Origin: Leadbettera azotonutricia ZAS-9
Lineage (GTDB): Bacteria; Spirochaetota; Spirochaetia; Treponematales; Breznakiellaceae
Length of the DNA: 64,000 bases
NCBI RefSeq assembly: GCF_000214355.1
Contig: NC_015577.1
Coordinates: 3,277,389 to 3,341,388, forward strand
Reading direction: 5' to 3'
The stretch's first letter is position 1. The number at the start of each line of letters is the position of its first letter. The position numbers and the translations under genes were made by a program. The notes under the pieces are model-generated. The model saw only the letters and a program-made list of their open reading frames with translations, was not told where the DNA came from and made no database searches. Positions 17,219 to 25,727 of the stretch are shown here, piece by piece.

Positions 17219-17227
17219 AACCATCCC

Positions 17228-18061
17228 CTAACCTTTTACCGCACCCGCAGTGAGGCCTTTAATAAAATATTTCTGCAAAAATAAATACAATATCAGTACC
17301 GGCACAACAGTCATGGTCAATGCTGCAAAAACCCCGGGCCAATCGCTTTGATATGCGCCGAAGAAATTCTTCAATTCCAGGGTTATGGTGCGGGAACGTT
17401 GCTGGCTAAGGAAAGTCAAGGACAGCAAATATTCATTCCAGACACCCAGGGCCTGAAAAATGATCACGCTGGCAAATATAGGCATCGTAAGGGGCAGCAG
17501 AATACGGAAAAAATACTGCAGCCGGGAGCAGCCATCGATTTCAGTGGAATCATCTATTTCCTTGGGTATTTCCCGAAAGGCATTTACAAAGAGCAATGTA
17601 GAAAAGGGAATGCTCCCCGCAGCTACAGCAAGCATAACAGACCCCAAAGTGCCCAATAGATGCATATCGCGGAACAATACAAACAGAGGGATCAAAATTA
17701 TCTGGGCCGACACCATTTGGCCGCTGATAATGGCCATATATAAAAAACCCCGCCCCTTAAACTGCATACGGGCCAGAGGATATGCGGCGAGAGAAGATAA
17801 TACTACCGTAATAATTACCGTTGTCACGGTAAGGATAATGGAATTTCTCAAAGCATAACTAAAATGGCCCCTATCCCATGCCCGGACAAAAACGCTAAAA
17901 TCCAAACCGGTCGGCAAGCCCAGGGGATTTGTATACAATTCATTATTGGTCCTGAATGAATTCATAACCATCCATATCAAGGGGAAAAAACAACAAATCA
18001 TTATAACCAGCATGATAAGGATAATGACACTCTGGCTGACGCTAAAGGAGTTTTTCCGCAC
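17228..18061 (-). CDS. ABC sugar permease, MalG/UgpE type
   Basis: The 277-residue permease has six helices and the EAA loop IDDSTEIDGCSRLQYFFRIL (about 185-204). The N-terminal helix, then PLIWMVMNSF and the C-terminal FIKGLTAGAVKG are typical of MalG-type proteins. The start codon is GTG, preceded by AGGAAGGG. It is the first gene of the operon and is preceded by a strong predicted promoter (18133-18161). Confidence 0.92.
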   Translation of the reverse strand: MRKNSFSVSQSVIILIMLVIMICCFFPLIWMVMNSFRTNNELYTNPLGLPTGLDFSVFVRAWDRGHFSYALRNSIILTVTTVIITVVLSSLAAYPLARMQFKGRGFLYMAIISGQMVSAQIILIPLFVLFRDMHLLGTLGSVMLAVAAGSIPFSTLLFVNAFREIPKEIDDSTEIDGCSRLQYFFRILLPLTMPIFASVIIFQALGVWNEYLLSLTFLSQQRSRTITLELKNFFGAYQSDWPGVFAALTMTVVPVLILYLFLQKYFIKGLTAGAVKG

Positions 18062-18132
18062 TTCCGATTTCCCTTCCTCACCTTATATTAAACCATCTAA
18101 ACAAAATCTTTTAAGTTAGACCAGATAAGATA

Positions 18133-18161
18133 ATAATAACCTCGGTTTATGGATTTGTCAA
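18133..18161 (-). promoter_or_regulatory. Predicted sigma-70 promoter of the sugar ABC operon
   Basis: On the minus strand TTGACA (18156-18161) and TATTAT (18133-18138) are separated by 17 nt, about 70 nt before the GTG start of the first permease gene. The -35 box is perfect. The surrounding ACTTGACAAATC is repeated at the promoter near 20.7 kb. Confidence 0.7.
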
Positions 18162-18203
18162 GTAAAATTTTCAAAAACTTTTCAAAAAGCTTATAAAACC
18201 CAT

Positions 18204-18285
18204 AACCAACCCCGCCGCAGAGTGGTCGGGGTTGGTTGTTCTTTAAAGGTATTAGACTCGGGTACATACCCTCGCTACGAATCAA
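18204..18285. repeat. Dispersed hairpin repeat, copy 1
   Basis: This 82-bp element begins with a perfect inverted repeat, AACCAACCCCG and CGGGGTTGGTT, around a CCGCAGAGTGGT loop that can itself pair. It continues with TCTTTAAAGG, the palindrome-like GGGTACATACCC and CTCGCTACGAATCAA. Nearly the same sequence recurs at 45867-46001. Confidence 0.85.
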
Positions 18286-18395
18286 TCTTGTTGAATATAA
18301 ATTCGTATTATTTCAGTATAATTTATAGGATATAATACTGTTATTATTGCATTGTTTTTTTCAATATCATGGCAATGAACGCGGCGCTGAATGAA

Positions 18396-18575
18396 TCAAC
18401 ACCCTACTATCGTAATCTCATCTTTTGCTAACCACTTGAGCCGCTCGCCCCAGGACGGTTTTTTCTTGCGGCGGCCAAAAATAAAGAGATAGCGCTCCTC
18501 AGGAGGCAGCATATAATGATCAAAAGGATTACAGGGACCGGTAGTATTAAAAAACCGAACTTTCCGCTTTTCCAT
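18396..18575 (-). pseudogene. Short remnant resembling the N-terminus of an AAA-ATPase-like protein
   Basis: About 59 codons. The start (KVRFFNTTGPCNPFDHYMLP) resembles the opening of the AAA-ATPase-like/PD-(D/E)XK proteins that are abundant in gut bacteria, where FNTxGPC..DHYMLPP.ER leads into the Walker A region. Here the frame stops after GERLKWLAKDEITIVGC with no ATP-binding motif, so it is probably a truncated copy. The alternative is a small independent protein. ATG 18575 was preferred to the upstream TTG. Confidence 0.4.
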
Positions 18576-18634
18576 CTTATCCAAAGTATACCTTGAGATG
18601 GCAAAAAAGAAAACGCGAGGCTTCTGGGTTTTCC

Positions 18635-19735
18635 CTAAAATGGATTCCCCATCTTATAAAAAGCCCCGTCCTTGAATCCCGCAGGGTAGTTCTGCTCAGG
18701 CAGTACCCTTTTCAGTTCCGCGATGGCATCTTTCACTTCGCCTTGAATGGGAATATCCACACGGATGTTTTCCAGGGCGCTCTTGTAGAGGCCCTCGATG
18801 ATCTCAAAGCCGTGGAGGCTTATGTCGATGTTGCAGGAATGTTTTTTCTTGTCATCGTCAAGCCATTCGGCAAAGTCGCGGTAATAGGGGGTTTGGGTAT
18901 CTTCACACTGGATGCCGAATTTGGGGTACTGGAAGAGTTCCACCTTGCCCTTGGTTTCGGGGGTGAAGAAGCCGCAGCAGCCATTGGTTTCGGCCCAGGC
19001 GTAACCGTGCTTCCCATAAACGGTAATGCGGTTATTGCACCAGAATTCTTCGTCGCTCATGGTAAAGGGGGCAAGGTATCCGCTTTCGATGAGGAGGGTG
19101 GCGCCGTTTTTTAGGCGGGCTTCGCCAAAAAGAAAATCCGGCGATGGGTGGTTGTCGCTGAGCTTGGTGCGGCCGTGGGCATGGCCCACCACCCATTCGG
19201 CGCCTACGCCCCCGTTCGCCCAGAGGGCATAATCCACGAAGTGGGTACCCAGCTGGGAAGCCCAGGGGCGCATAAAGATACGGATCAATTCAGGCTCGCC
19301 TATGACGCCTGAACGCACCACATTATACATTTGCTGCATCTGGGTCATGTACTTTTGCTGATGGCTGATGATGGCCTTTATTTTGTGGGCGCTGCAAATT
19401 TTTGCCATTTCACGGGCATCGGCGAGGGAGACAGCCATGGGCTTTTCAAAGGAAAGGCCCTTGACATTGTACTTGGCGCCGAGCTTGACATACTCCATCC
19501 TGATCTCAGGATGGGTGACAAAAGCAAAAACCTCGGCCTTGGTTTTTGAAAGCATTTCTTCGGCAGAAGAAAAGACCGGGCATTTGACATTGAATTTTTC
19601 GACTGCCAGTTTTACTGCTTCCGGCTTGGGATCAAAAATACCCAAAAGTTCAAAGCGATCGGGGTTTTCCAGAATGCCTTTAAGATGGATCTTTCCCCGG
19701 CTTCCAAGGCCGGCTTGCACAATAGTATGTTTCAT
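18635..19735 (-). CDS. Gfo/Idh/MocA family NAD(P)-dependent oxidoreductase
   Basis: The 366-residue protein starts with a Rossmann motif (GLGSRGKIH, residues 10-18) and has the family's SFEKPMAV motif (about 95-102), whose Lys takes part in catalysis, and THFVDYALW (near 165) in the C-terminal beta-sheet domain that binds the sugar. Such enzymes oxidise or reduce sugars, inositols or sugar acids. It follows a TIM-barrel isomerase gene after 15 nt and should be co-transcribed with it from the promoter near 20.7 kb. Confidence 0.88.
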   Translation of the reverse strand: MKHTIVQAGLGSRGKIHLKGILENPDRFELLGIFDPKPEAVKLAVEKFNVKCPVFSSAEEMLSKTKAEVFAFVTHPEIRMEYVKLGAKYNVKGLSFEKPMAVSLADAREMAKICSAHKIKAIISHQQKYMTQMQQMYNVVRSGVIGEPELIRIFMRPWASQLGTHFVDYALWANGGVGAEWVVGHAHGRTKLSDNHPSPDFLFGEARLKNGATLLIESGYLAPFTMSDEEFWCNNRITVYGKHGYAWAETNGCCGFFTPETKGKVELFQYPKFGIQCEDTQTPYYRDFAEWLDDDKKKHSCNIDISLHGFEIIEGLYKSALENIRVDIPIQGEVKDAIAELKRVLPEQNYPAGFKDGAFYKMGNPF

Positions 19736-19750
19736 CGTTTTCTTCTCCTG

Positions 19751-20638
19751 TTATAGATTTATACCCAGTTCTTTTCCGGTTTTGCGTACATATTCTGCAG
19801 CGCTGTCATATTCAGCTTCAGTTTTAAGATGTTCCAGCATAAAGGGGATGGGACGGGAAAGTCCCTCAATCTGCCGCATAAAGGTTTTAAGATCTATATT
19901 TCCCTGGCCCATGAGCACTTCTTCCAGAATCACGCTGATGGAGGGTTCCTTCATCTTGATATCTTTTGCATGGCAGGACACGATCCGGTCGCCGAAACGG
20001 CGTACGCATTCCTTGGCTATATCGCCGGAGGAAAAATATGCCCTGGGACAGTTGATAAGATTTACCAGATCCAGGTGGACGCCGAATTGCTTGCGATCCA
20101 CCGCTTTGATAAGCCGTTCGATATTTTCAACCGAATCTGTAATATCAAAAGGAAAAATTTCGTACGTGAAAAAGGCAGTCTTGGGTTTGACGGTATCAAG
20201 GAAATAGCGGGCCATCTCCACTGCTGCCTCGAATGCTTCGTCGGTAAAATTCAGGGCTTTATGCTGGGAATTGCCGTTGCCATGGCAGTAGGAGCCAAAA
20301 ATATTCACCGAACAGACGGCGCCGATTTCCTCGGCAAGATAAAGGGAATCAAGCTGGCGGTTCCGGTGATAAGCCCGGCTTTCCGCTTCGGTATCCATAA
20401 TATTTTCCCAATAGCCTGCTTCCGAAAGCATGACACCTTCTTTTTGAAAGGCCTCCCTTGTTGCCATGACAAGGGCGGTATCTTTGGCATCGATCTGGGG
20501 AACATAGGCAGCGGTGAATCCTTTTTCCTTGTGTTTCCTTGCAAGAAGTACCGGATCAATCCCTGCCGCGCCGTGGCTTTCGCCTGCCCCTGCGGCCTTT
20601 TGCTGGGCCATGAAGACTGGCCCTCCAAGTTTAATCAT
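19751..20638 (-). CDS. Sugar phosphate isomerase/epimerase, xylose isomerase-like TIM barrel
   Basis: The 295-residue protein has the motifs of the AP2EC/xylose isomerase-like superfamily: SVNIFGSYCHGNG, HLDLVNLINCPRAY (about 180-193) and VSCHAKDIKM (about 215-224), with Glu and His residues that would bind a divalent metal. Members interconvert keto-sugars or dehydrate inosose. It is the first gene of a two-gene operon with the Gfo/Idh/MocA dehydrogenase, a frequent partnership in polyol and sugar-acid catabolism. Confidence 0.85.
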   Translation of the reverse strand: MIKLGGPVFMAQQKAAGAGESHGAAGIDPVLLARKHKEKGFTAAYVPQIDAKDTALVMATREAFQKEGVMLSEAGYWENIMDTEAESRAYHRNRQLDSLYLAEEIGAVCSVNIFGSYCHGNGNSQHKALNFTDEAFEAAVEMARYFLDTVKPKTAFFTYEIFPFDITDSVENIERLIKAVDRKQFGVHLDLVNLINCPRAYFSSGDIAKECVRRFGDRIVSCHAKDIKMKEPSISVILEEVLMGQGNIDLKTFMRQIEGLSRPIPFMLEHLKTEAEYDSAAEYVRKTGKELGINL

Positions 20639-20684
20639 AATCTTTCCCTTTACTTCAACCTATTAAATTAGAGCATTTAATAAA

Positions 20685-20713
20685 ACACTAAAGCAGATTT
20701 GATGATTTGTCAA
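20685..20713 (-). promoter_or_regulatory. Possible promoter of the isomerase/dehydrogenase operon
   Basis: A perfect TTGACA (20708-20713) on the minus strand is followed after 17 nt by the weak -10 TAGTGT (20685-20690). The -35 context ACTTGACAAATC is identical to that of the ABC operon promoter at 18.15 kb, which suggests a common activator or operator. Confidence 0.4.
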
Positions 20714-20762
20714 GTAAACGCCTGGTCTTGAAAAAAGCCGGCGATGCTATCGCAGCGGGCTG

Positions 20763-21986
20763 CTATATCGGCAGGGTTCGCCTTGCCCAAAGGGCGTTGG
20801 TAAGCGCCCGTGAAGCGCCTATGGCAGTCGAGTATTCATCCATGGTCCCAGCGGTGAGGATGACGCTGCGGTTGGCTTTGGTCACCAGGTGCTCTTCCAT
20901 GCTGGCTTTTATCTTGTCCAGAAATGTAGAATCCCCGCACATGAGTCCGCCGCAGATCACAACCCTGTCGGGATCGAGGATGTTGACTGCCATGGAGACG
21001 CCTATGCCGATGTTTACTGCCGCATAATTGATGATCTTAAGGGCGGGTTCATCGCCTTTCCTTGCAGCTTCGAAAACCATTTTGGTGTCTATCAGCGAAG
21101 CATTGCCCCCGCAGAGTTCCGCGATCTTTGATCGGGCATGGTGGGAGATAATGGTCTGCGCCTGGCGGGCTATGGCTTCGCCCGAAGAGACCGCTTCGAG
21201 GCAGCCCCTGTTGCCGCACTTGCAGAGGGGGCCGTCACGATCAACCACGCAGTGGCCAAGTTCGCCGGAAATTCCCCCAGCGCCGTCGTTGAGGGTTTCG
21301 CCGGTGATGATGGCAGCGCCTATGCCGTAGCCCAGGTTTACGCAGAAGGTAGTTTGGATTTCGTCAGTTCCCAGAGCCTGGCTTTCGTTCACCGCCAGGG
21401 CATGGGTGGAATTTTTTACCAGCACCGGATAGGGCACGCCGGCCTGGAGCCAGTCCTGAAGGGGTATGTCCTTCCAGCCGAAGTCGGGGGCTACGATGAG
21501 TTTCCCCGTGCCCTTTTCGATGAGCCCCGGCATGGCCATGCCTGCGCCGAGTATGCGGGCAGGATCGATCTTGAGCTTCTTGACAAATTTGAGCATGAGC
21601 TTTTTTACATGGGTGATGAATTCTTTTTCCGGGAAGGGGTCCCCTGTAGGCTCCTTCATGGATGCGGTTTGTTTGCCTGCGGCATTATTCACAATGATGC
21701 GGACAGTACTGCGGCCTATATCGACTCCTATGGAATAAAATGCTTCCGGCTCTATGGCGAGGATCTCGGGCTGCTTGCCCACGCCGGATTCAACCTTGCC
21801 TTCGGAGCGGACTGTTTTCTTTTCGAAGAGATCGTCTACAATAGCCATGACCGTAGGGATACTCAATTCCAAACGCTTTGCGATGGCAGACCTGTTGATG
21901 GGGCCTTCCCTGGAGATGCACCTGAAAACATTGTACTTGTTTGTCTGTGCGATCTGGAACTGGTTAAGCTTCTTGTCGTAAGGCAT
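20763..21986 (-). CDS. ROK family transcriptional repressor (NagC/XylR type)
   Basis: The 407-residue protein has an N-terminal winged helix (ISREGPINRSAIAKRLELS, about 25-43, then SIPTVMAIVDDL) and a ROK sugar-kinase-like domain with the zinc motif CKCGNRGCLE (near 260). The kinase phosphate loop is present as GVDIGRSTVRI. It should bind an operator until a sugar or sugar phosphate is sensed. Catabolic operons lie on both sides (minus-strand 18.6-20.6 kb and plus-strand 22.05-25.7 kb), so it is the probable local regulator. Its own promoter is directly next to the ATG. Confidence 0.88.
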   Translation of the reverse strand: MPYDKKLNQFQIAQTNKYNVFRCISREGPINRSAIAKRLELSIPTVMAIVDDLFEKKTVRSEGKVESGVGKQPEILAIEPEAFYSIGVDIGRSTVRIIVNNAAGKQTASMKEPTGDPFPEKEFITHVKKLMLKFVKKLKIDPARILGAGMAMPGLIEKGTGKLIVAPDFGWKDIPLQDWLQAGVPYPVLVKNSTHALAVNESQALGTDEIQTTFCVNLGYGIGAAIITGETLNDGAGGISGELGHCVVDRDGPLCKCGNRGCLEAVSSGEAIARQAQTIISHHARSKIAELCGGNASLIDTKMVFEAARKGDEPALKIINYAAVNIGIGVSMAVNILDPDRVVICGGLMCGDSTFLDKIKASMEEHLVTKANRSVILTAGTMDEYSTAIGASRALTNALWARRTLPI

Positions 21987-21992
21987 AGCTAG

Positions 21993-22021
21993 AGAGTAAC
22001 CCTATTGCAAAAATTGGTCAA
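21993..22021 (-). promoter_or_regulatory. Promoter of the ROK gene, -10 box 6 nt from the ATG
   Basis: TTGACC (22016-22021), 17 nt, TACTCT (21993-21998), then only 6 nt to the ATG at 21986. There is no ribosome-binding site, so the mRNA is probably leaderless. It overlaps the divergent promoter of the next gene. Confidence 0.6.
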
Positions 22022-22033
22022 CTTATCTATTTT
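22005..22033 (+). promoter_or_regulatory. Possible divergent promoter of the 22.05-kb operon
   Basis: TTGCAA (22005-22010) and TATTTT (22028-22033) are spaced by 17 nt, 20 nt before ATG 22054; AGAGG (22037-22041) would be the ribosome-binding site. It shares bases with the ROK promoter, so a repressor bound here could block both. Confidence 0.4.
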
Positions 22034-22053
22034 AACTTAGAGGTATTAAATTA

Positions 22054-22950
22054 ATGAGCTACCGTCTTGGAATCAATCTTGGCTTTGCCATCAACAAGTA
22101 CATTGAGCCCGAGGTCTGGGCTTCCATAGTGGGGAAGGACCTGGGCCTCAGGTACGTGCAGTTTGTCGCGGATCTCCTCAACCCCTTTTGGCCCAAGGAA
22201 TATATCGAAAGCCAAATCAAGCGGATTCTGGCAGCTACGAAAGAAAACAACATTTTTATAGAAAGCCTTTTTACCAGTTCGTTCACCCGTGTTAACCACC
22301 TGATGAACCCTGACGCCGAAGCCCGCAGACTCTGGATCAATTGGTTCAAAAGCTTCCTGGATATTGGCAGCAAGTTCGGCGCGAAAAACGCGGGCTCCCA
22401 TTTTGGGATTATGACTTTTGACACTTATAATAATGAGGACAAGCGCAAATTCATTCTTGACGAGGCTGTCAAAGGCTGGCAGGAGCTGACTTTTTATGCC
22501 AAAGAGAAGGGCTATGAATGTCTCATTTTCGAACCCATGAGTGTGCCCCGTGAAATGGCGAACACCATCGAGGAAACAAAAGAGCTCCTGGCCCTGGTGA
22601 ATGCCCACTCCGGGGTTCCCCTCAAGGTATGCCTTGACGTGGGCCATGCTCCCCATCCTTCCCAGCGGGACCCTTATCCATGGATCGAAGAGTTGGCTGC
22701 GGTAAGCCCCATTATACACCTGCAGCAAACGGTGCTGCATAAGTCCAACCATGCCCCTTTTACCGCAGAGAACAACAAAACCGGGATCATAACCCGCGAA
22801 AAGGTAATGGAAACCGTAAAAAAGGCGGGCTGCACTGATGCCCTCTTTGCCTTTGAAATTTCCCACCGGGAACATTGGGACACGGATTTTAAGATTATCC
22901 AGGATCATAAAGAAAGCGTTGATTACTTCAGGGCTGTGATAAAGGAATAG
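22054..22950 (+). CDS. Sugar phosphate isomerase/epimerase, TIM barrel (UlaE/IolI-like)
   Basis: A 298-residue TIM-barrel protein with SHFGIMTFDT (near 122), YECLIFEPMSVPRE (about 157-170) and KVCLDVGHAPHPSQR (near 195), which place metal-binding His, Glu and Asp as in 3-epimerases of ketoses. It is the first gene of a four-gene operon with two dehydrogenases and a pentulose-phosphate epimerase; the next gene starts 5 nt after its stop. The sugar is not known. Confidence 0.82.
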   Translation: MSYRLGINLGFAINKYIEPEVWASIVGKDLGLRYVQFVADLLNPFWPKEYIESQIKRILAATKENNIFIESLFTSSFTRVNHLMNPDAEARRLWINWFKSFLDIGSKFGAKNAGSHFGIMTFDTYNNEDKRKFILDEAVKGWQELTFYAKEKGYECLIFEPMSVPREMANTIEETKELLALVNAHSGVPLKVCLDVGHAPHPSQRDPYPWIEELAAVSPIIHLQQTVLHKSNHAPFTAENNKTGIITREKVMETVKKAGCTDALFAFEISHREHWDTDFKIIQDHKESVDYFRAVIKE

Positions 22951-22955
22951 GAAGC

Positions 22956-24014
22956 ATGAAAAACACCATGATGGCCTGCAATCTTCACGGCATTGGAGAT
23001 CTGCGTTATGAAGAAGTGCCAATGCCGAAGCTTGAAAAAGATGAAGTATTGCTGGAGATAAAAGCAGCGGGCATCTGCGGCTCGGACATACCCAGGGTCT
23101 TTGAAAAAGGAACCTACCACTTCCCCACCATACCGGGCCATGAATTTGCAGGGACAATAGTGCAGGTCAACCCTGGGGACGAAAGCCTCATAGGAAAGGC
23201 GGCGGCGGTATTCCCCCTCATCCCCTGCGGGAAATGCGAAGCCTGCCAGATTGGCGAGTATGCCCAGTGCCATGATTACGATTACTACGGTTCGAGGCGC
23301 GATGGCGCTTTTGCGGAATATATCGCCGTTAAAAAGTGGAACCTTGTTTTTGTGCCGGAAAGCGTCTCCCTTGAGCATGCTGCCATGTGCGAACCCTGCG
23401 CAGTGGCTATCCATGCCTTAAGCCAGGTAGGCATAGGCTTGGGCGACACAGTCGCGATTTTTGGGGCAGGGACCATAGGCCTCCTGGCTGCCCAGATTGC
23501 CAAGGGCTGGGGCGCGAGCCAGGTGGTGCTGGCGGATGTGGACAAGGCCAAGCTTGATTTTGCCCGCGAACTGGGCTTTACCCACATAATTGACAGTAAA
23601 ACTGTTGATCCCGCCGAGTACATTAAAAGCATTACTGCGAACCGGGGGGCGGACGCAGCCCTAGAAGCCGCAGGGGTTTCCGCTACAGTGGAAGCATGCC
23701 TTAAATCAGTCAAAACCTTTGGGAAGGTTGCCTTGATGGGGAATCCGGCGAAAAATATGGATATCAGCCAGAAGGCCTACTGGGAAATATTAAGGAAGCA
23801 GCTTACCCTGAAAGGGACCTGGAATTCAGGGTATAATGATGCCCACAATGACTGGCGGCTTGCAATCAAGTGCATGGAGAACGGTGTTTTCGATCTTTCA
23901 AAATTGATAACCCACCGTTTCAGCCTTGCTGAATGCGGCAAGGCTTTTGACCTTGCCCGAAAGCGGGAAGAATTTTGGGTTAAAATTATGTTTGTGAACA
24001 AGGAGCAGCAATGA
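22956..24014 (+). CDS. Zinc-dependent medium-chain dehydrogenase (sorbitol/galactitol-phosphate type)
   Basis: The 352-residue enzyme shows ICGSDIPRVFEKG and GHEFAGTIV (catalytic zinc Cys and His), the structural zinc loop CGKCEACQIGEYAQC, and the Rossmann motif GAGTIGLL. The IPRVFEKGTYHFPTIPGHE signature is typical of galactitol-1-phosphate and related dehydrogenases that follow sugar alcohol phosphorylation. It overlaps the next dehydrogenase gene by 4 nt. GGAAGC precedes the start. Confidence 0.88.
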   Translation: MKNTMMACNLHGIGDLRYEEVPMPKLEKDEVLLEIKAAGICGSDIPRVFEKGTYHFPTIPGHEFAGTIVQVNPGDESLIGKAAAVFPLIPCGKCEACQIGEYAQCHDYDYYGSRRDGAFAEYIAVKKWNLVFVPESVSLEHAAMCEPCAVAIHALSQVGIGLGDTVAIFGAGTIGLLAAQIAKGWGASQVVLADVDKAKLDFARELGFTHIIDSKTVDPAEYIKSITANRGADAALEAAGVSATVEACLKSVKTFGKVALMGNPAKNMDISQKAYWEILRKQLTLKGTWNSGYNDAHNDWRLAIKCMENGVFDLSKLITHRFSLAECGKAFDLARKREEFWVKIMFVNKEQQ

Positions 24015-25054
24015 AAGCAGCAGTGTATCTCGACAAAGATAAAATGGAAGTAAAGGAAGTCCCCACGCCAAAGCCCGATGCAGACAGCATACTGGTAAAG
24101 GTGAGGGCCTGCGCGGTCTGCGGTTCGGACATACGCATATTCCACCATGGCAATTCCCGGGTAAAGCCCCCTCAAATCCTGGGCCACGAGGCAGCCGGCG
24201 AGGTTGTCGAGGCCGGGGCCAATGTGACCCGCTTTAAAAAAGGCGACAGGGTCGCCATTGGTGCGGATGTACCCTGCGGCGAGTGCCCTTTCTGCGAAGC
24301 GGGAATAGGCAACAACTGCCAGATAAATTACGCCATGGGCTATCAATTTGCAGGCAGCTTTGCAGAATATGTGCTCCTCAATAAAACAGTGGTCAACTAC
24401 GGCCCGGTGCATAAAATACCCGCCAATCTGGGCTGGGACGAAGCAGCCCTGGCCGAACCTCTTGCCTGCGTGCTTAACGCGGTAGAACTCACCAATATAC
24501 GCCTGGGCGACACGGTGGTCATAATCGGCGCAGGTCCAATAGGCTGCATGATCATCCCCATCGCCTATATGTCGGGGGCTTCAAAAGTAATTGTAGTGCA
24601 GCGTTCCCGCCCCCGGCTCGAAAACGCCCGGAAGTTCAATGCCGATGCCTATATCTGTTCAAGCGAAGAAGACGCCATCAGCCGGGTGCTCGAAGAAACC
24701 GGGGGCCTTGGCGCGGATGTTATTTTTACTGCGAATCCTTCGCCTCAGTCCCATGCGGATTCCCTCAAGATGGCAAAGAACCGCGCGCGTATCAACTTTT
24801 TCGGCGGCCTCCCAGCCGGCAGCACTGTTACGCTTGATACCAATATCATTCATTATAAAGAGCTCATAGTATGCGGTGCCCACGGTTCCCTGCCCCGGCA
24901 CCACCAGCAGGCACTGGATCTCATCGCCGCAGGAAGGCCCGACATCAAGCCCTTCATCTCTCATCATTTTGCCCTGGATGATATTAACGAAGCTTTTGCA
25001 ACCGCCGAAGGGCACAAGGGCATGCGGGTAGTTGTCCAGCCCTGGGGAGCCTAG
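24011..25054 (+). CDS. Zinc-dependent medium-chain dehydrogenase (second of pair)
   Basis: A 347-residue relative of sorbitol and threonine dehydrogenases: AVCGSDIRIFHHG, GHEAAGEV, zinc loop CGECPFCEAGIGNNC, and GAGPIGCM for NAD binding. It overlaps the previous gene (ATGA), which means coupled translation. The two dehydrogenases share the fold but differ widely in sequence, so they likely catalyse two steps rather than being recent duplicates. Confidence 0.88.
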   Translation: MKAAVYLDKDKMEVKEVPTPKPDADSILVKVRACAVCGSDIRIFHHGNSRVKPPQILGHEAAGEVVEAGANVTRFKKGDRVAIGADVPCGECPFCEAGIGNNCQINYAMGYQFAGSFAEYVLLNKTVVNYGPVHKIPANLGWDEAALAEPLACVLNAVELTNIRLGDTVVIIGAGPIGCMIIPIAYMSGASKVIVVQRSRPRLENARKFNADAYICSSEEDAISRVLEETGGLGADVIFTANPSPQSHADSLKMAKNRARINFFGGLPAGSTVTLDTNIIHYKELIVCGAHGSLPRHHQQALDLIAAGRPDIKPFISHHFALDDINEAFATAEGHKGMRVVVQPWGA

Positions 25055-25055
25055 A

Positions 25056-25727
25056 ATGGGAAAAGCCCAACTCGCGCCCTCAATGATGTGCGCGGACATT
25101 TTCAAGCTAGGCGAAACCATACGGCTCTTTGAAAAACTCAATGTGCCATATCTGCATATCGATGTCATGGACGGCTCCTTTGTTCCGAACCTCATGCTGG
25201 GCACAGCCGAAGTAAAACAGATGCGCCAATTTTCCGGCATCCCCATGGACATACACCTCATGATAGAAGAACCGGGAGACAAGATAGAATGGTTTGCCCC
25301 GCAAAAAGGGGACTATGTTTCCGTCCACGTTGAAACCACAAGACACATCCAGCGGGTTCTCGCCAGAATCCGCAGCCTGGGGGCAAAGCCCATGGCGGCC
25401 CTGAACCCAGCCACCCCCCTCTCCATGATCGAAGAGATATTCCCCGATGTGGACGCCATCCTCGTCATGTGCGTAAACCCCGGCTATGCTGGCCAAAAGC
25501 TGGTTCCCCAAACCCTGGAAAAGATCAGCCGACTGCGATCCCTGCTGGACGACAAAGGCTTTGAGAAGGTCGAAATCGAAGTGGATGGAAACGTGACCCC
25601 GGAAAACGCAGTAAAAATGCGAAAAGCCGGTGCGGATATTTTCGTGGCCGGCACTTCGCTGATCTTCAAGCCTGGGGATATGGAAGAGCATATACTGGGC
25701 TTTTACAAAGAGATGGAGAAGCTCTAG
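25056..25727 (+). CDS. rpe: Ribulose-phosphate 3-epimerase family protein
   Basis: The 223-residue TIM barrel has the family motifs LAPSMMCADI, HIDVMDGSFVPN (about 33-44), DIHLMIEEP (about 65-73), VMCVNPGYAGQ and VDGNVTPEN, with the catalytic Asp residues in place. Ser in the usual SILSAD motif is replaced (SMMCADI), as in alsE-like allulose-6-phosphate epimerases. The start ATG 25056 has GGGGAGC upstream; the longer frame from 25032 would overlap the previous gene. The context is a dedicated sugar pathway rather than the housekeeping pentose pathway. Confidence 0.85.
   Translation: MGKAQLAPSMMCADIFKLGETIRLFEKLNVPYLHIDVMDGSFVPNLMLGTAEVKQMRQFSGIPMDIHLMIEEPGDKIEWFAPQKGDYVSVHVETTRHIQRVLARIRSLGAKPMAALNPATPLSMIEEIFPDVDAILVMCVNPGYAGQKLVPQTLEKISRLRSLLDDKGFEKVEIEVDGNVTPENAVKMRKAGADIFVAGTSLIFKPGDMEEHILGFYKEMEKL

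Larger units (their letters stand above)
18062..18395. other. Intergenic region with promoter and repeat element
   Basis: These 334 bases hold the promoter of the ABC operon, one copy of a dispersed hairpin element (18204-18285), and an A/T-rich stretch (18286-18395) in which I see no gene. Confidence 0.7.

Noticed and set aside
22051-23157. A minus-strand frame of 368 codons opposite the isomerase gene
   Set aside because: It is an antisense shadow; the plus strand has clear family motifs on both sides.
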